From Brevundimonas sp. UBA5936 (lineage in GTDB: Bacteria; Pseudomonadota; Alphaproteobacteria; Caulobacterales; Caulobacteraceae), in NCBI GenBank assembly GCA_002430835.1, contig DJDA01000052.1, positions 1-9,537 of the forward strand: a DNA stretch of 9,537 nucleotides. Direction: 5' to 3'. Shown one piece after another: positions 1-7,575 of the stretch. Position numbers and translations under genes: made by a program. Every line of letters starts with the position of its first letter. The stretch's first letter is position 1. A model generated the notes under the pieces. It had not been told where the DNA came from. It saw only the letters and a program-made list of their open reading frames with translations, and did no database searches.

Positions 1-2
1 TG

Positions 3-119
3 CTGGCGCGCCAGGAAAATGCCGATCTGCGCCGCGCGCGCGCCCTGCTCGCGTACGCAAAGCGCGAGTGCGAACGTTACGGCAACCTGGCCGAGTGCGT
101 CCAGCAGGCCCACCTCTAG
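3..119 (+). CDS. 3' end of an unidentified gene, stopping at an amber codon (partial)
   Basis: The frame starting at base 3 is open from the left edge to TAG at 117-119 and gives 38 residues. They are rich in Ala, Arg, Glu and Leu, start with LARQENADLRRARALL and contain two Cys (CERYGNLAEC). The composition suggests an amphipathic helix. The gene starts outside the window, so its length, start and family cannot be judged and I do not recognise it. This frame looks more natural than the overlapping frame-1 reading from base 19, which is a Pro/Arg/Ser-rich shadow. The same frame continues as coding-like sequence past the TAG up to 347, so the visible stop may be a nonsense mutation or base error and not the native end. 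Confidence 0.5.
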   Translation: MARQENADLRRARALLAYAKRECERYGNLAECVQQAHL

Positions 120-347
120 CCCGGGACCGCGCATACGCCGCTGCATAATGCCCGCGCGGCCAACGCCGAACTGGAAGAGCCGTTGGGCGTCCGCCCGCCG
201 CCCCCGCCTGTTGTCGTGGTTTCGCCCCCCGCCGCGTCCCAGCCTGACGCCCCGGCCCAGGCCGACGGGCCGCCGCCGACCCAGGCGCGCCCGGCCCAGA
301 CCGACCCCAACGCCCCGATCGTCACCCGGCCGCAGAAGCTGGACTAA
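120..347 (+). pseudogene. In-frame continuation beyond the amber stop: Pro/Ala/Gln-rich tail ending in TAA
   Basis: Reading on from the TAG in the same frame gives 75 sense codons and then TAA at 345-347. I count only 9 of these codons ending in A or T, a coding-like bias for this genome. The translation begins with a helical stretch (HNARAANAELEEPLG), then VRPPPPPVVVVSPP, then a Pro/Gln/Ala-rich tail ending RPQKLD. Such low-complexity tails are common at the C-termini of envelope or periplasm-facing proteins, but no family is assigned. There is no ATG in this frame after the stop, so independent translation is unlikely. The simplest reading is one original gene interrupted at codon 117-119, for instance CAG to TAG. 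A sequencing error cannot be excluded. Confidence 0.45.
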
Positions 348-371
348 GGCGGCTGGACTGACGCCCGGCGT

Positions 372-749
372 CTATTTCAGCGGCAGATAGCCCCGCTCCA
401 CCATGCGGCGCAGGGCGTCATAGGCCTCGCTCAGCTCGTCATAGGCGGTGCGGGCGGCGGTCAGGCGGGCCACCTGGTCGGGCGTGGCCGGAGCGCCGGA
501 TTCAGCCAGGCGCACGGCCTCGGCGCCCCAACGCGCCCGCGCCTGGGCCGTCAGCACGGCCAGCTTCTGAAAGGCGCCGACGTCCACCTGGGCGAGGGCG
601 TGGCCGATCAGTTCGCGGTTGGCGACATAGGCGGCGTAGTCGATCTGCTCCAGCAGGCCGCGCAGGCGGCGTTGCTCCTGCGGCTCCATGTCCTCGGGCT
701 GGAAATGGTCGCTGGAACGACGGCGGGACTGGGTCAGCATGGTCGACAT
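372..749 (-). CDS. Conserved-looking hypothetical helical protein, 125 aa
   Basis: This 125-residue protein starts MSTMLTQSRRRSSDHF and ends in RMVERGYLPLK. I do not recognise a family. The sequence looks all-helical, with heptad-like Leu/Ala spacing and many Arg, Glu and Gln, and it has no signal peptide or membrane segment. It is therefore probably a small cytoplasmic protein. The start at 749 is preferred because GAGG lies 5 nt upstream on the minus strand; the ATG at 740 has no such signal. The open frame runs further upstream to 1136, but that part is a shadow of the ribonuclease gene. The gene lies 47 nt downstream of the ribonuclease stop on the same strand, so the two may be co-transcribed. 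No functional link is visible. Confidence 0.75.
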   Translation of the reverse strand: MSTMLTQSRRRSSDHFQPEDMEPQEQRRLRGLLEQIDYAAYVANRELIGHALAQVDVGAFQKLAVLTAQARARWGAEAVRLAESGAPATPDQVARLTAARTAYDELSEAYDALRRMVERGYLPLK

Positions 750-796
750 GACGGCCTCGGACGAAACAGCAGCCCCGCAGCCTGACCCTGTTCTGG

Positions 797-1555
797 TTAA
801 CCGGTCGTTTGCACGCCGTCCGGAACCCCCTTGGGAGCCAGCTTCAGACGCGCGCGGTCCGGCGCGCCCAGGCCGCGCGGACAGCGCATCGGCCGATAGT
901 CCTTGGAGTAGCAGAGCCGCGCCTCGCGGAACCAGCCGTCGGTGGTGGCGATGAACACCCCCTCGCGCGGGAAGCCCGGATTGGCGGCGACGAAGGCGTC
1001 GCGGATCGCCCCGGCGGTCAGGCGTTGGGCGGGAATGGCCTCCAGGTCCGGCTTGTTCAGCCCGTCCCACATCCTCGCCGCCTGGGCGAAATAGGCCTCG
1101 GGGCTGTCCCAGCCGCAGGTGCCGTGCGCCGCCCATTCATGCTGTTGCAGGCTGGGCGAGGGGATCATGCAGAAATGTTCGCGCACCGTCTCGACCGGAA
1201 TGGCCGGGCCGGGGGCGGCGCAATAGCGCGGGTGCTTGTCAGCGGCGCCGTTGGGCCACAGCCCGTGCAGGGTCAGGCCGAACTGATTGGCCGCGCACTG
1301 ATAGCGTTCGTCGGGATAGTCCTTGCCGCTGCGGCACGCCTGGGGCGACCAGCTGACCGCCAGCATGTTGAAGGCGACCGGCACGTCGGCGGCCACCTCG
1401 TCCTGCGGAATGCGATAGGGGCGGGCGGGGCGCACATCGTCCGGCACGTCGCAGACGGCGCCCGCGACCTCGGCTCGCTCCGGCGCCGCTTCCGTCGACA
1501 CGGTGCAGGCGGCCAGCAGGACCATCAGGGCGGCGGAGGCGAAAAGGGTGCGCAT
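797..1555 (-). CDS. Ribonuclease T2 family protein, predicted lipoprotein
   Basis: This is a 252-aa RNase T2-family endoribonuclease. The family cleaves single-stranded RNA through a 2',3'-cyclic phosphate, usually outside the cytoplasm. Both signature motifs are intact: LHGLWP (His97) and HEWAAHGTC (His139, Glu140, His144). The MLAVSWSPQAC segment (residues 64-74) matches the start of the fold seen in E. coli RNase I-type proteins. Eight Cys after the lipobox could form disulfides. The N-terminus is a signal peptide ending in a lipobox, L-A-A-C with Cys17, so the mature enzyme is probably lipid-anchored and faces the periplasm. I chose ATG 1555 over the longer open frame to 1651 because it places the signal peptide at the N-terminus. 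The ribosome site is weak. It is divergent from the 93-aa gene, with a 94-nt shared upstream region. Confidence 0.93.
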   Translation of the reverse strand: MRTLFASAALMVLLAACTVSTEAAPERAEVAGAVCDVPDDVRPARPYRIPQDEVAADVPVAFNMLAVSWSPQACRSGKDYPDERYQCAANQFGLTLHGLWPNGAADKHPRYCAAPGPAIPVETVREHFCMIPSPSLQQHEWAAHGTCGWDSPEAYFAQAARMWDGLNKPDLEAIPAQRLTAGAIRDAFVAANPGFPREGVFIATTDGWFREARLCYSKDYRPMRCPRGLGAPDRARLKLAPKGVPDGVQTTG

Positions 1556-1649
1556 GGCGGTCTCGTAAACCCTGCGTGATCGGCGGCCAAGGCGGAACCG
1601 GCGCCCGGCCCCGCCCATTGATAAGCGTAAGCATAAGAGGATGAGGCCC

Positions 1650-1931
1650 ATGCCCGATCAAGACGCCTTTGAAGCCGCCCTGGAGGAAGCCATCGCCCTG
1701 TTCGAGCAGGGCGAGAACATGAACCAGGCCCGTTTCGACGAGCTGATCGCCGAACTGGAGGCCCGCCGCCCCGCCCTGGCCGCCGTGCCGGAAGGCGACC
1801 CCCGCTGCGATCGCGCCCGCGAGCTTCAGGCCCGCGCCGACGAACTGGAGCACCGCGCCGCCCAGGGCCACGGCCAGATGGACGAGGTCAACAGCCTGCT
1901 GTCGCCCCTGATGGGCAAGAAGGCGGAGTAG
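1650..1931 (+). CDS. Hypothetical acidic helical protein, 93 aa
   Basis: This 93-residue protein of unknown function is very rich in Glu, Ala, Leu and Arg and predicted almost entirely helical (for example FEAALEEAIALFEQGENM, then two further helical stretches). It has a single Cys and no signal peptide or membrane segment. Its size and helical repeats suggest a small bundle or coiled coil. An ATG at 1641 is in frame three codons earlier, but AGAGG sits directly against it. That AGAGG lies 9 nt from the ATG at 1650, so 1650 is the better start. It diverges from the ribonuclease gene and ends 7 nt before the convergent GH109 stop, with no room for a separate terminator between them. Confidence 0.8.
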   Translation: MPDQDAFEAALEEAIALFEQGENMNQARFDELIAELEARRPALAAVPEGDPRCDRARELQARADELEHRAAQGHGQMDEVNSLLSPLMGKKAE

Positions 1932-1938
1932 ACGCCTC

Positions 1939-3285
1939 TCAATACGTTCCGTCGAAGCCGAAGATCGGCTTGCGTTCGCGCCACGCCCCGCGCGTGAAGT
2001 CGGGGAACTCCACCGTGCGATTGCCCTGCGCGATCGACTGCTCCGACAGGGGGGTGATCGCGCTCCAGCTCACGGCGTCATAGATGTCCAGCGGCATTGC
2101 CGCCCTGGCCTTCAGCGCCTCGACGAAGGCGTGGATGACGAAGAAGTCCATGCCGCCGTGCCCCGACCCGGCCGCCGTCTCGGCATGGGTCTTCCACAGC
2201 GGGTGGTCGTATTGCTCGAACCAGGCCGCCTGCGCCTCCCACTGATGCGCGGGACTGCGGCCCTCGATGTGGACCGACTGGTTCAGGTCCATCCACAGCC
2301 CCTTCACCCCCTGCACCCGGAAGCCCAGCGAATAGGGACGCGGCAGATTGGTGTCGTGCTGCAGCAGCAGGGTCTCGCCGTTGGCGCAGCCGATCGAGGT
2401 CGTCACCACATCGCCCAGCTTGAACTGGACCTGGGCGTTCGGATGGTCGGCCCCGCCGTTGTCGACCACATAGGCGTGCAGCCCCCGCGCCTTGGAGGCG
2501 TAGGCCGTCAGCGTCGTCATCCGGTTGCCCCGGTTCAGGTCGATCCAGTTGGCGATCGGCCCGATGCCGTGCGACGGGTACAGCTCCCCGTTGCGGTTGA
2601 CCGAATGCCAGGTGCGCCAGCGCGCCTCGGACCAGCCCTTGGGCCCGAACTCGACCCCGCCGCCATAGGGCTTCTGCGGATCGCCGCTGTTGAACTTCAC
2701 CGCGCGCAGGTCGTGCTGATAGCCGCCCTGCAGGTGGACCAGTTCGCCGAACAGTCCGGCGCGCACCATGTTCAGCACTGCCAGCACGTCGCGCCGATAA
2801 CAGACGTTCTCCAGCACCATATAGGGCGTGCCGGTCCGCTCGTGCGCCTCCAGCACGTCCCAGTGGTCCTGAAGGCTGACGCCCGCCACCACCTCGCAGC
2901 CGACCGGGATCTTCGCTTCCATCGCCGCGATGGCCATGGGGGCGTGCCATTCCCACGGGGTGGCGATGATGACCGCATCCAGCCCCGGATGCGCCAGCAG
3001 GTCGCGATAGCCCTGATCCGGCGCCCCTTCATAGGCGCGCGGCGTAGGCTTCCCGGCGGCGGCGATCATCCCCTTGGCCCGCGCGATCATCAGCGGCTCG
3101 ATGTCGCACAGGGCGACGATTTCCACATCGGCCCGCTTCAGCAGGATGGACATCAGGCTCTGCGCCCTCAGCCCCGTGCCGATGATGCCGATCTGCAGCC
3201 GGTCGTTCCGCGCCAGGGCCGGCCCCGCCAAGGTCGAGGCGGCGACGGCGGCGGACGAAGCGGCGATGAAGGCGCGGCGATCCAT
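1939..3285 (-). CDS. GH109 family protein (NAD-dependent alpha-N-acetylgalactosaminidase type, Gfo/Idh/MocA fold), Tat-exported
   Basis: This 448-aa protein matches the layout of glycoside hydrolase family 109, typified by Elizabethkingia NagA. That enzyme hydrolyses alpha-N-acetylgalactosaminides with a bound NAD+ through transient oxidation at C3. Residues 1-26 are a Tat signal (RRAFIAAS, then Ala-rich to ALA). A Rossmann dinucleotide site follows at 32-40 (IGIIGTGLR). GH109 hallmarks are ENVCYRRDV (159-167), GELVHLQGGYQHDLR (180-194), YPSHGIGP (236-243) and SGHGGMDFF (374-382). By my recollection of NagA, the residues equivalent to Glu149, Tyr179, Tyr225 and His228 are Glu159, Tyr189, Tyr236 and His239; all are present. 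Length is normal for the family. ATG 3285 has AGGAG 8 nt upstream. It follows the racemase gene by 69 nt on the same strand and is probably co-transcribed. The exact sugar substrate is inferred, not shown. Confidence 0.92.
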   Translation of the reverse strand: MDRRAFIAASSAAVAASTLAGPALARNDRLQIGIIGTGLRAQSLMSILLKRADVEIVALCDIEPLMIARAKGMIAAAGKPTPRAYEGAPDQGYRDLLAHPGLDAVIIATPWEWHAPMAIAAMEAKIPVGCEVVAGVSLQDHWDVLEAHERTGTPYMVLENVCYRRDVLAVLNMVRAGLFGELVHLQGGYQHDLRAVKFNSGDPQKPYGGGVEFGPKGWSEARWRTWHSVNRNGELYPSHGIGPIANWIDLNRGNRMTTLTAYASKARGLHAYVVDNGGADHPNAQVQFKLGDVVTTSIGCANGETLLLQHDTNLPRPYSLGFRVQGVKGLWMDLNQSVHIEGRSPAHQWEAQAAWFEQYDHPLWKTHAETAAGSGHGGMDFFVIHAFVEALKARAAMPLDIYDAVSWSAITPLSEQSIAQGNRTVEFPDFTRGAWRERKPIFGFDGTY

Positions 3286-3354
3286 GATGAAGGCTCCTGC
3301 TGAAAGGCGTCGCCTTCCGCTTAGGCCAAGCTGCGCGCCTCGCCTAGCGGCCGG

Positions 3355-4017
3355 TCAGCGGCACGCCTCCACGCAGGCCCGCGCCAGCACCTCGGCCGAG
3401 TCGATCAGCGGCGCGTCCACGTCGCCCTGATCCAGCAACAGCGGAACCTCGGTGCAGCCGCCGATCACCGCCTCGGCGCCCGCCGCGATCAGCGCCTTGG
3501 CCAGGTCGCGCATGGCCGCGCGCTGTTCGGCGCCGACGTCGCCCGCCTTGACCCCGAACACCACCTGCATGAACCGCTCGCGCTCGGCGGGGGAGGGGGC
3601 GACCATCTCCAGCCCTTCGGCCGCCAGAGCCTCGGCGTACAGCAAGGCCGCGCCCGGCGTGGCCAGCACCCCGACCCGCCGCGCCCCGGTCGCGCCCGCC
3701 GCCTTCGCGGTCTCGGCGATCATGTCGATGAAGGGCAGGCCCGCCGCGCGGATGGCGTCCGCATGGGCGTGCGCCGTATTGCACGGCATGGCCAGCACCT
3801 GCGCGCCCGCCGTCTTCAGCGCCCGCGCCATCTCGCCCAGCGTCCGGCCCGCCGCCTCGGGCTGGGTGTGCCGGTTGGGCACCTGAGGATTGATGTCGGC
3901 GATGACGCGGATGTGGTCCTCATCGCCCGCCGCCGGCGTCAGAGCCTGCACCCGCGCCAGAAAGGCTGTTGTCGCGGCCGGCCCCATGCCGCCCAGAACG
4001 CCCAGAATTCTGCTCAT
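3355..4017 (-). CDS. Aspartate/glutamate racemase family protein
   Basis: This is a 220-aa cofactor-independent amino-acid racemase of the Asp/Glu/hydantoin racemase superfamily. The family interconverts L and D isomers with two Cys acting as acid and base. Both are present in their expected contexts: Cys79 in MPCNTAHAH and Cys188 in GGCTEVPLLL. The N-terminus (ILGVLGGMGPAAT, residues 4-16) is the family's phosphate/substrate-loop signature, close to YgeA-type aspartate racemases. Cytoplasmic; no signal peptide. The frame is open to 4077, but ATG 4017 has GGGAG 6 nt upstream and places LGGMGP correctly. It lies just upstream of GH109, so the pair could join amino-acid and amino-sugar metabolism, perhaps cell-wall turnover; that link is inference. 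Substrate preference (Asp, Glu or other) cannot be read from sequence. Confidence 0.9.
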   Translation of the reverse strand: MSRILGVLGGMGPAATTAFLARVQALTPAAGDEDHIRVIADINPQVPNRHTQPEAAGRTLGEMARALKTAGAQVLAMPCNTAHAHADAIRAAGLPFIDMIAETAKAAGATGARRVGVLATPGAALLYAEALAAEGLEMVAPSPAERERFMQVVFGVKAGDVGAEQRAAMRDLAKALIAAGAEAVIGGCTEVPLLLDQGDVDAPLIDSAEVLARACVEACR

Positions 4018-4074
4018 CTCGATCTCCCGGCGGCGCGTCCGCTTCAGGCGGCTCTCATGCAGTCCCAAGGCGTG

Positions 4075-4109
4075 CAAGGTAAAGCCCGCCTGCGCCGGGC
4101 AGCACCTTG
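4075..4109. other. Two-part inverted repeat (hairpin) in the divergent intergenic region
   Basis: The outer arms CAAGGT (4075-4080) and ACCTTG (4104-4109) are perfect complements. Inside, GCCCG (4084-4088) pairs with CGGGC (4096-4100), separated from the outer stem by an aaa/agc internal loop, with a 7-nt apical loop. It lies 58-92 nt upstream of the racemase start, so it could form in that leader RNA, or it could be a small dispersed palindrome. No T-run follows on either strand, which argues against a simple terminator. Confidence 0.5.
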
Positions 4110-4124
4110 AAAACCAACGATCAA

Positions 4125-4149
4125 CATTGACTTATCATTGATTACATTG
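4125..4149. promoter_or_regulatory. Three CATTG repeats in an AT-rich patch upstream of the IPTL-CTERM gene
   Basis: CATTG occurs at 4125-4129, 4136-4140 and 4145-4149, an 11-nt then a 9-nt period, close to one helical turn. The patch is clearly richer in AT than its surroundings and lies 34-58 nt upstream of the ATG at 4183, between two divergent genes. It includes a TTGAC (4127-4131) that could be a -35 element, but I found no good -10 at a normal distance. It may be an operator or promoter; this is weak evidence. Confidence 0.3.
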
Positions 4150-4182
4150 TTCGACCGGCTAGGTTTTTTAAAGCGGTGCAAT

Positions 4183-4740
4183 ATGAAATCTCTTGCTGGT
4201 CTTGCTCTCGGGCTCCTGCTCTCTCTGGTCGCGACTGCGGCGGCGCAGGGCGCGGATCTGTCGGTTGTTCTCTCGGCCAGCCCTCAGTCGCCAAAGCCTG
4301 GCGACAGGATCACTTTTACAGCCCAAGTCACCAATCACGGCCCGGGAGCAGTCAGTCAGGTAGACGCGGGGATAAGATTGCCTGCCGGACTAACGGCGAT
4401 TTCAGTCAGCACCAACGCCGGAACGCTTGATGCTTCGAACCTGACAAGCGTGCGTGTTCGTAATGTCACCCTTGGGGATGGGGGCGCTTTTACCATGACT
4501 ACGAGTGCGATTGTGCCGCTCAACACCGTGCCTGGAACCGTCTTGACGGGAGTAGCGGAGGTCACTCCCAGCGCGCCGGATCCTGATATGGCCAACAACA
4601 GCGCGACGGCGACGCTGACGGTCGGCGGCGTCGCTCCTGCGCCCGTTCCGACCCTGACCGAATGGGCGATGATCCTGCTGGGCGCCCTGCTGGCCGGCGG
4701 CGCTGTGCTGCAACTGGAGCGTCGCCGACGCGCCATCTGA
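4183..4740 (+). CDS. Secreted DUF11-like domain protein with IPTL-CTERM sorting signal
   Basis: This 185-aa surface or exported protein has three parts. Residues 1-24 are a Sec signal peptide (MKSLAGLALGLLLSLVATAAA...). Residues 25-147 form a DUF11-like beta-sandwich: DLSVVLSASPQSPKPGD, then VTNHGPGAVSQV, LPAGLT and a DPDMANNSATATLTV ending. Residues 155-183 are a C-terminal tag: VPTLTEW, a hydrophobic helix, then an Arg cluster (ERRRR). That tag is the IPTL-CTERM arrangement, a PEP-CTERM-like sorting signal. Such tags are thought to anchor proteins in the inner membrane until processed and passed to the envelope. The open frame reaches a TTG at 4138, but only ATG 4183 puts the signal peptide at the N-terminus; its ribosome site (AAGCGG) is weak. 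The domain-coding part has many A/T-ending and rare codons, while the tag is GC-rich. The ligand or role is unknown. Confidence 0.85.
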   Translation: MKSLAGLALGLLLSLVATAAAQGADLSVVLSASPQSPKPGDRITFTAQVTNHGPGAVSQVDAGIRLPAGLTAISVSTNAGTLDASNLTSVRVRNVTLGDGGAFTMTTSAIVPLNTVPGTVLTGVAEVTPSAPDPDMANNSATATLTVGGVAPAPVPTLTEWAMILLGALLAGGAVLQLERRRRAI

Positions 4741-4872
4741 CGGGGCGGGCGGGAAAAACGATTATTGTTCGATAAAGAGCGTTAACACGCGAAAATCCGC
4801 GGAACCAACATCGCGGCCGGGGATTGAGCAATCGGACACGTCGGACGCCCCCCCAACCCCGACGAAGTCTGC

Positions 4873-4917
4873 GGCGGCCCGGCCTTAACGCCCCCCCGAC
4901 TGAGAAGCCGGGCCGCC
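4873..4917. terminator. Probable bidirectional terminator (11-bp GC stem)
   Basis: GGCGGCCCGGC at 4873-4883 is the exact reverse complement of GCCGGGCCGCC at 4907-4917, with a 23-nt loop. It lies between two convergent genes, 132 nt after the IPTL-CTERM stop and 11 nt after the GNAT stop. On the plus strand a pyrimidine stretch with some T (ccctctctctttc) follows; on the minus strand there is no T-run. The position fits a terminator for both genes, more convincingly for GNAT. The rest of 4741-4928 holds no gene I can support. Confidence 0.6.
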
Positions 4918-4928
4918 CCCTCTCTCTT

Positions 4929-5381
4929 TCAATCCAGCTTCAGCACCATGTCCCAGCGATCAATGCCGGGCGCATAACCGTCGGGCGTGACCTTCATCGT
5001 CTTGAAGCCGAAGCGGGCGTAGAATCCTTGGGTGTGCTGGCTGGTGTCCAGCACCACGCGCCGGACGCCCGGAGTCGCCCGCGCCGCCGCCAGCCGCGCC
5101 TCGGTCAGCGCCCGGCCCAGGCCCTGGCCGTGCAGCCCGTTCCCCACCATGCCCCAGCACAGCGCAACGCTCGTCCCGTCCGGCTCAACCGCATGGCCGC
5201 CGCAGGCGACGACATGTCCGTCGCGCTCGATCACCAGATAGGGCAGGTGCAGCGCCTGATCGCCCAGCCAGGCGACGAACCCCTCGCGCTCGCTCTCATG
5301 GAAGAAGCGCGGCGTATTGCCGTCGAACAGGGCCAGGCAGGCCTCACGATCCTCGGCGCGATAGGGGCGAGCGGTCAACAT
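4929..5381 (-). CDS. GNAT family N-acetyltransferase
   Basis: This is a 150-aa single-domain GCN5-related acetyltransferase that would transfer acetyl from acetyl-CoA to an amine. The acetyl-CoA-binding motif A is at residues 75-91 (CWGMVGNGLHGQGLGRA); its core is H84-G-Q-G-L-G89, where His replaces the usual Arg or Gln at the first position. Motif B follows as VVLDTSQHTQGFYARFGF (109-126), with the usual FYxRxGF turn and Tyr121. The N-terminal part (ARPYRAEDREACLALFD) is the typical alpha1 region. No signal peptide, so cytoplasmic. ATG 5381 is supported by AGGGG 8 nt upstream. It is divergent from thiC and does not appear to be part of the thiamine unit. The substrate (small molecule, protein or antibiotic) cannot be inferred. 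Confidence 0.9.
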   Translation of the reverse strand: MLTARPYRAEDREACLALFDGNTPRFFHESEREGFVAWLGDQALHLPYLVIERDGHVVACGGHAVEPDGTSVALCWGMVGNGLHGQGLGRALTEARLAAARATPGVRRVVLDTSQHTQGFYARFGFKTMKVTPDGYAPGIDRWDMVLKLD

Positions 5382-5407
5382 GGATGACCCCTACCATGCC
5401 GCCCCGC

Positions 5408-5435
5408 TTGACCCGCAGAGGAAAGCGGCTAGGGT
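5408..5435 (+). promoter_or_regulatory. Housekeeping promoter for thiC
   Basis: TTGACCC (5408-5414) and GCTAGGGTC (5428-5436) are 13 nt apart, which fits the Caulobacter sigma-73 pattern TTGACGS-N10-14-GCTANAWC. Read as a classical sigma-70 promoter it is TTGACC, 16 nt, TAGGGT. Transcription would begin near 5441-5443, right at the 5' edge of the TPP aptamer, which supports the assignment. No start site has been measured. Confidence 0.6.
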
Positions 5436-5442
5436 CGCGCCG

Positions 5443-5535
5443 TTCTCCGGGGGGTCGCAATCGAGCGGCTGAGATTGAGGTTTCTCCTCTGACCCGTCGA
5501 ACCTGATCCGGGTCATGCCGGCGAAGGGACGAGTT
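5443..5535 (+). promoter_or_regulatory. TPP riboswitch (THI element)
   Basis: All conserved blocks of the thiamine pyrophosphate aptamer are present in order. They are a G-run ending GGGTC (5449-5456), GGCTGAGA (5467-5474), a small P3 arm with GAGG (5477-5480) facing CCTC (5486-5489), GACCC (5491-5495) pairing with GGGTC, ACCTGAT (5501-5507) and ATGCCGGCGAAGGGA (5515-5529). CTC at 5445-5447 and GAG at 5531-5533 give a short closing P1. TPP binding should lower expression of the gene 79 nt downstream, which is thiC, the usual target. The ATG at 5515 is an aptamer core residue and not a start codon. Confidence 0.97.
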
Positions 5536-5582
5536 CACCGCCTCCACGCCGGGAAACCGACCAGGGGCGCTCCTACCGCGCC

Positions 5583-5610
5583 GGCGGACCTCTTCTCGCA
5601 GGAGGCCGCC
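5583..5610 (+). promoter_or_regulatory. Shine-Dalgarno-sequestering hairpin between riboswitch and thiC
   Basis: GGCGG (5583-5587) pairs with CCGCC (5606-5610), and after one bulged A, CCTC (5589-5592) pairs with GAGG (5602-5605), giving a 9-bp stem. The thiC ribosome site AGGAGG (5600-5605, 8 nt before the ATG) lies in the loop edge and 3' arm, so the folded form would block initiation. Upstream, CCGCC (5538-5542) could compete for GGCGG as an anti-sequestor; CCTCC (5541-5545) is also complementary to the SD core. No poly-T terminator is seen, so control is probably translational. This fold is drawn by eye. Confidence 0.55.
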
Positions 5611-5613
5611 ACA

Positions 5614-7521
<1,908 letters not shown>

Positions 7522-7575
7522 ACACCGTCGTTCTTTATGTTGGTGGCGTCAGGAATTCGCGGTTAGGCTTGTTTG

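Noticed and set aside
117..119. Pyrrolysine or programmed read-through at the TAG
   Set aside because: No pyl genes or read-through context visible; mutation or base error is simpler.
116..390. Small frames on both strands over the Pro-rich region at the left end
   Set aside because: Compositions are Arg/Pro/Ser or Gly/Trp shadows; the frame starting at base 3 has the coding-like third-base bias.
2131..3303. 390-aa plus-strand frame opposite the GH109 gene
   Set aside because: Arg/His/Val-rich shadow of a gene with unmistakable GH109 motifs on the other strand.
3302..3314. AAGGCG-T-CGCCTT palindrome between racemase and GH109 genes
   Set aside because: Short, almost no loop and no T-run, so not a credible terminator; probably chance in GC-rich DNA.
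4138..4182. TTG start at 4138 for the IPTL-CTERM protein
   Set aside because: It would add a charged stretch before a typical signal peptide and would run through the AT-rich regulatory patch.
5515..5613. Longer thiC starting at the ATG at 5515
   Set aside because: That ATG is part of the conserved TPP aptamer core; the start at 5614 has AGGAGG at the right distance.
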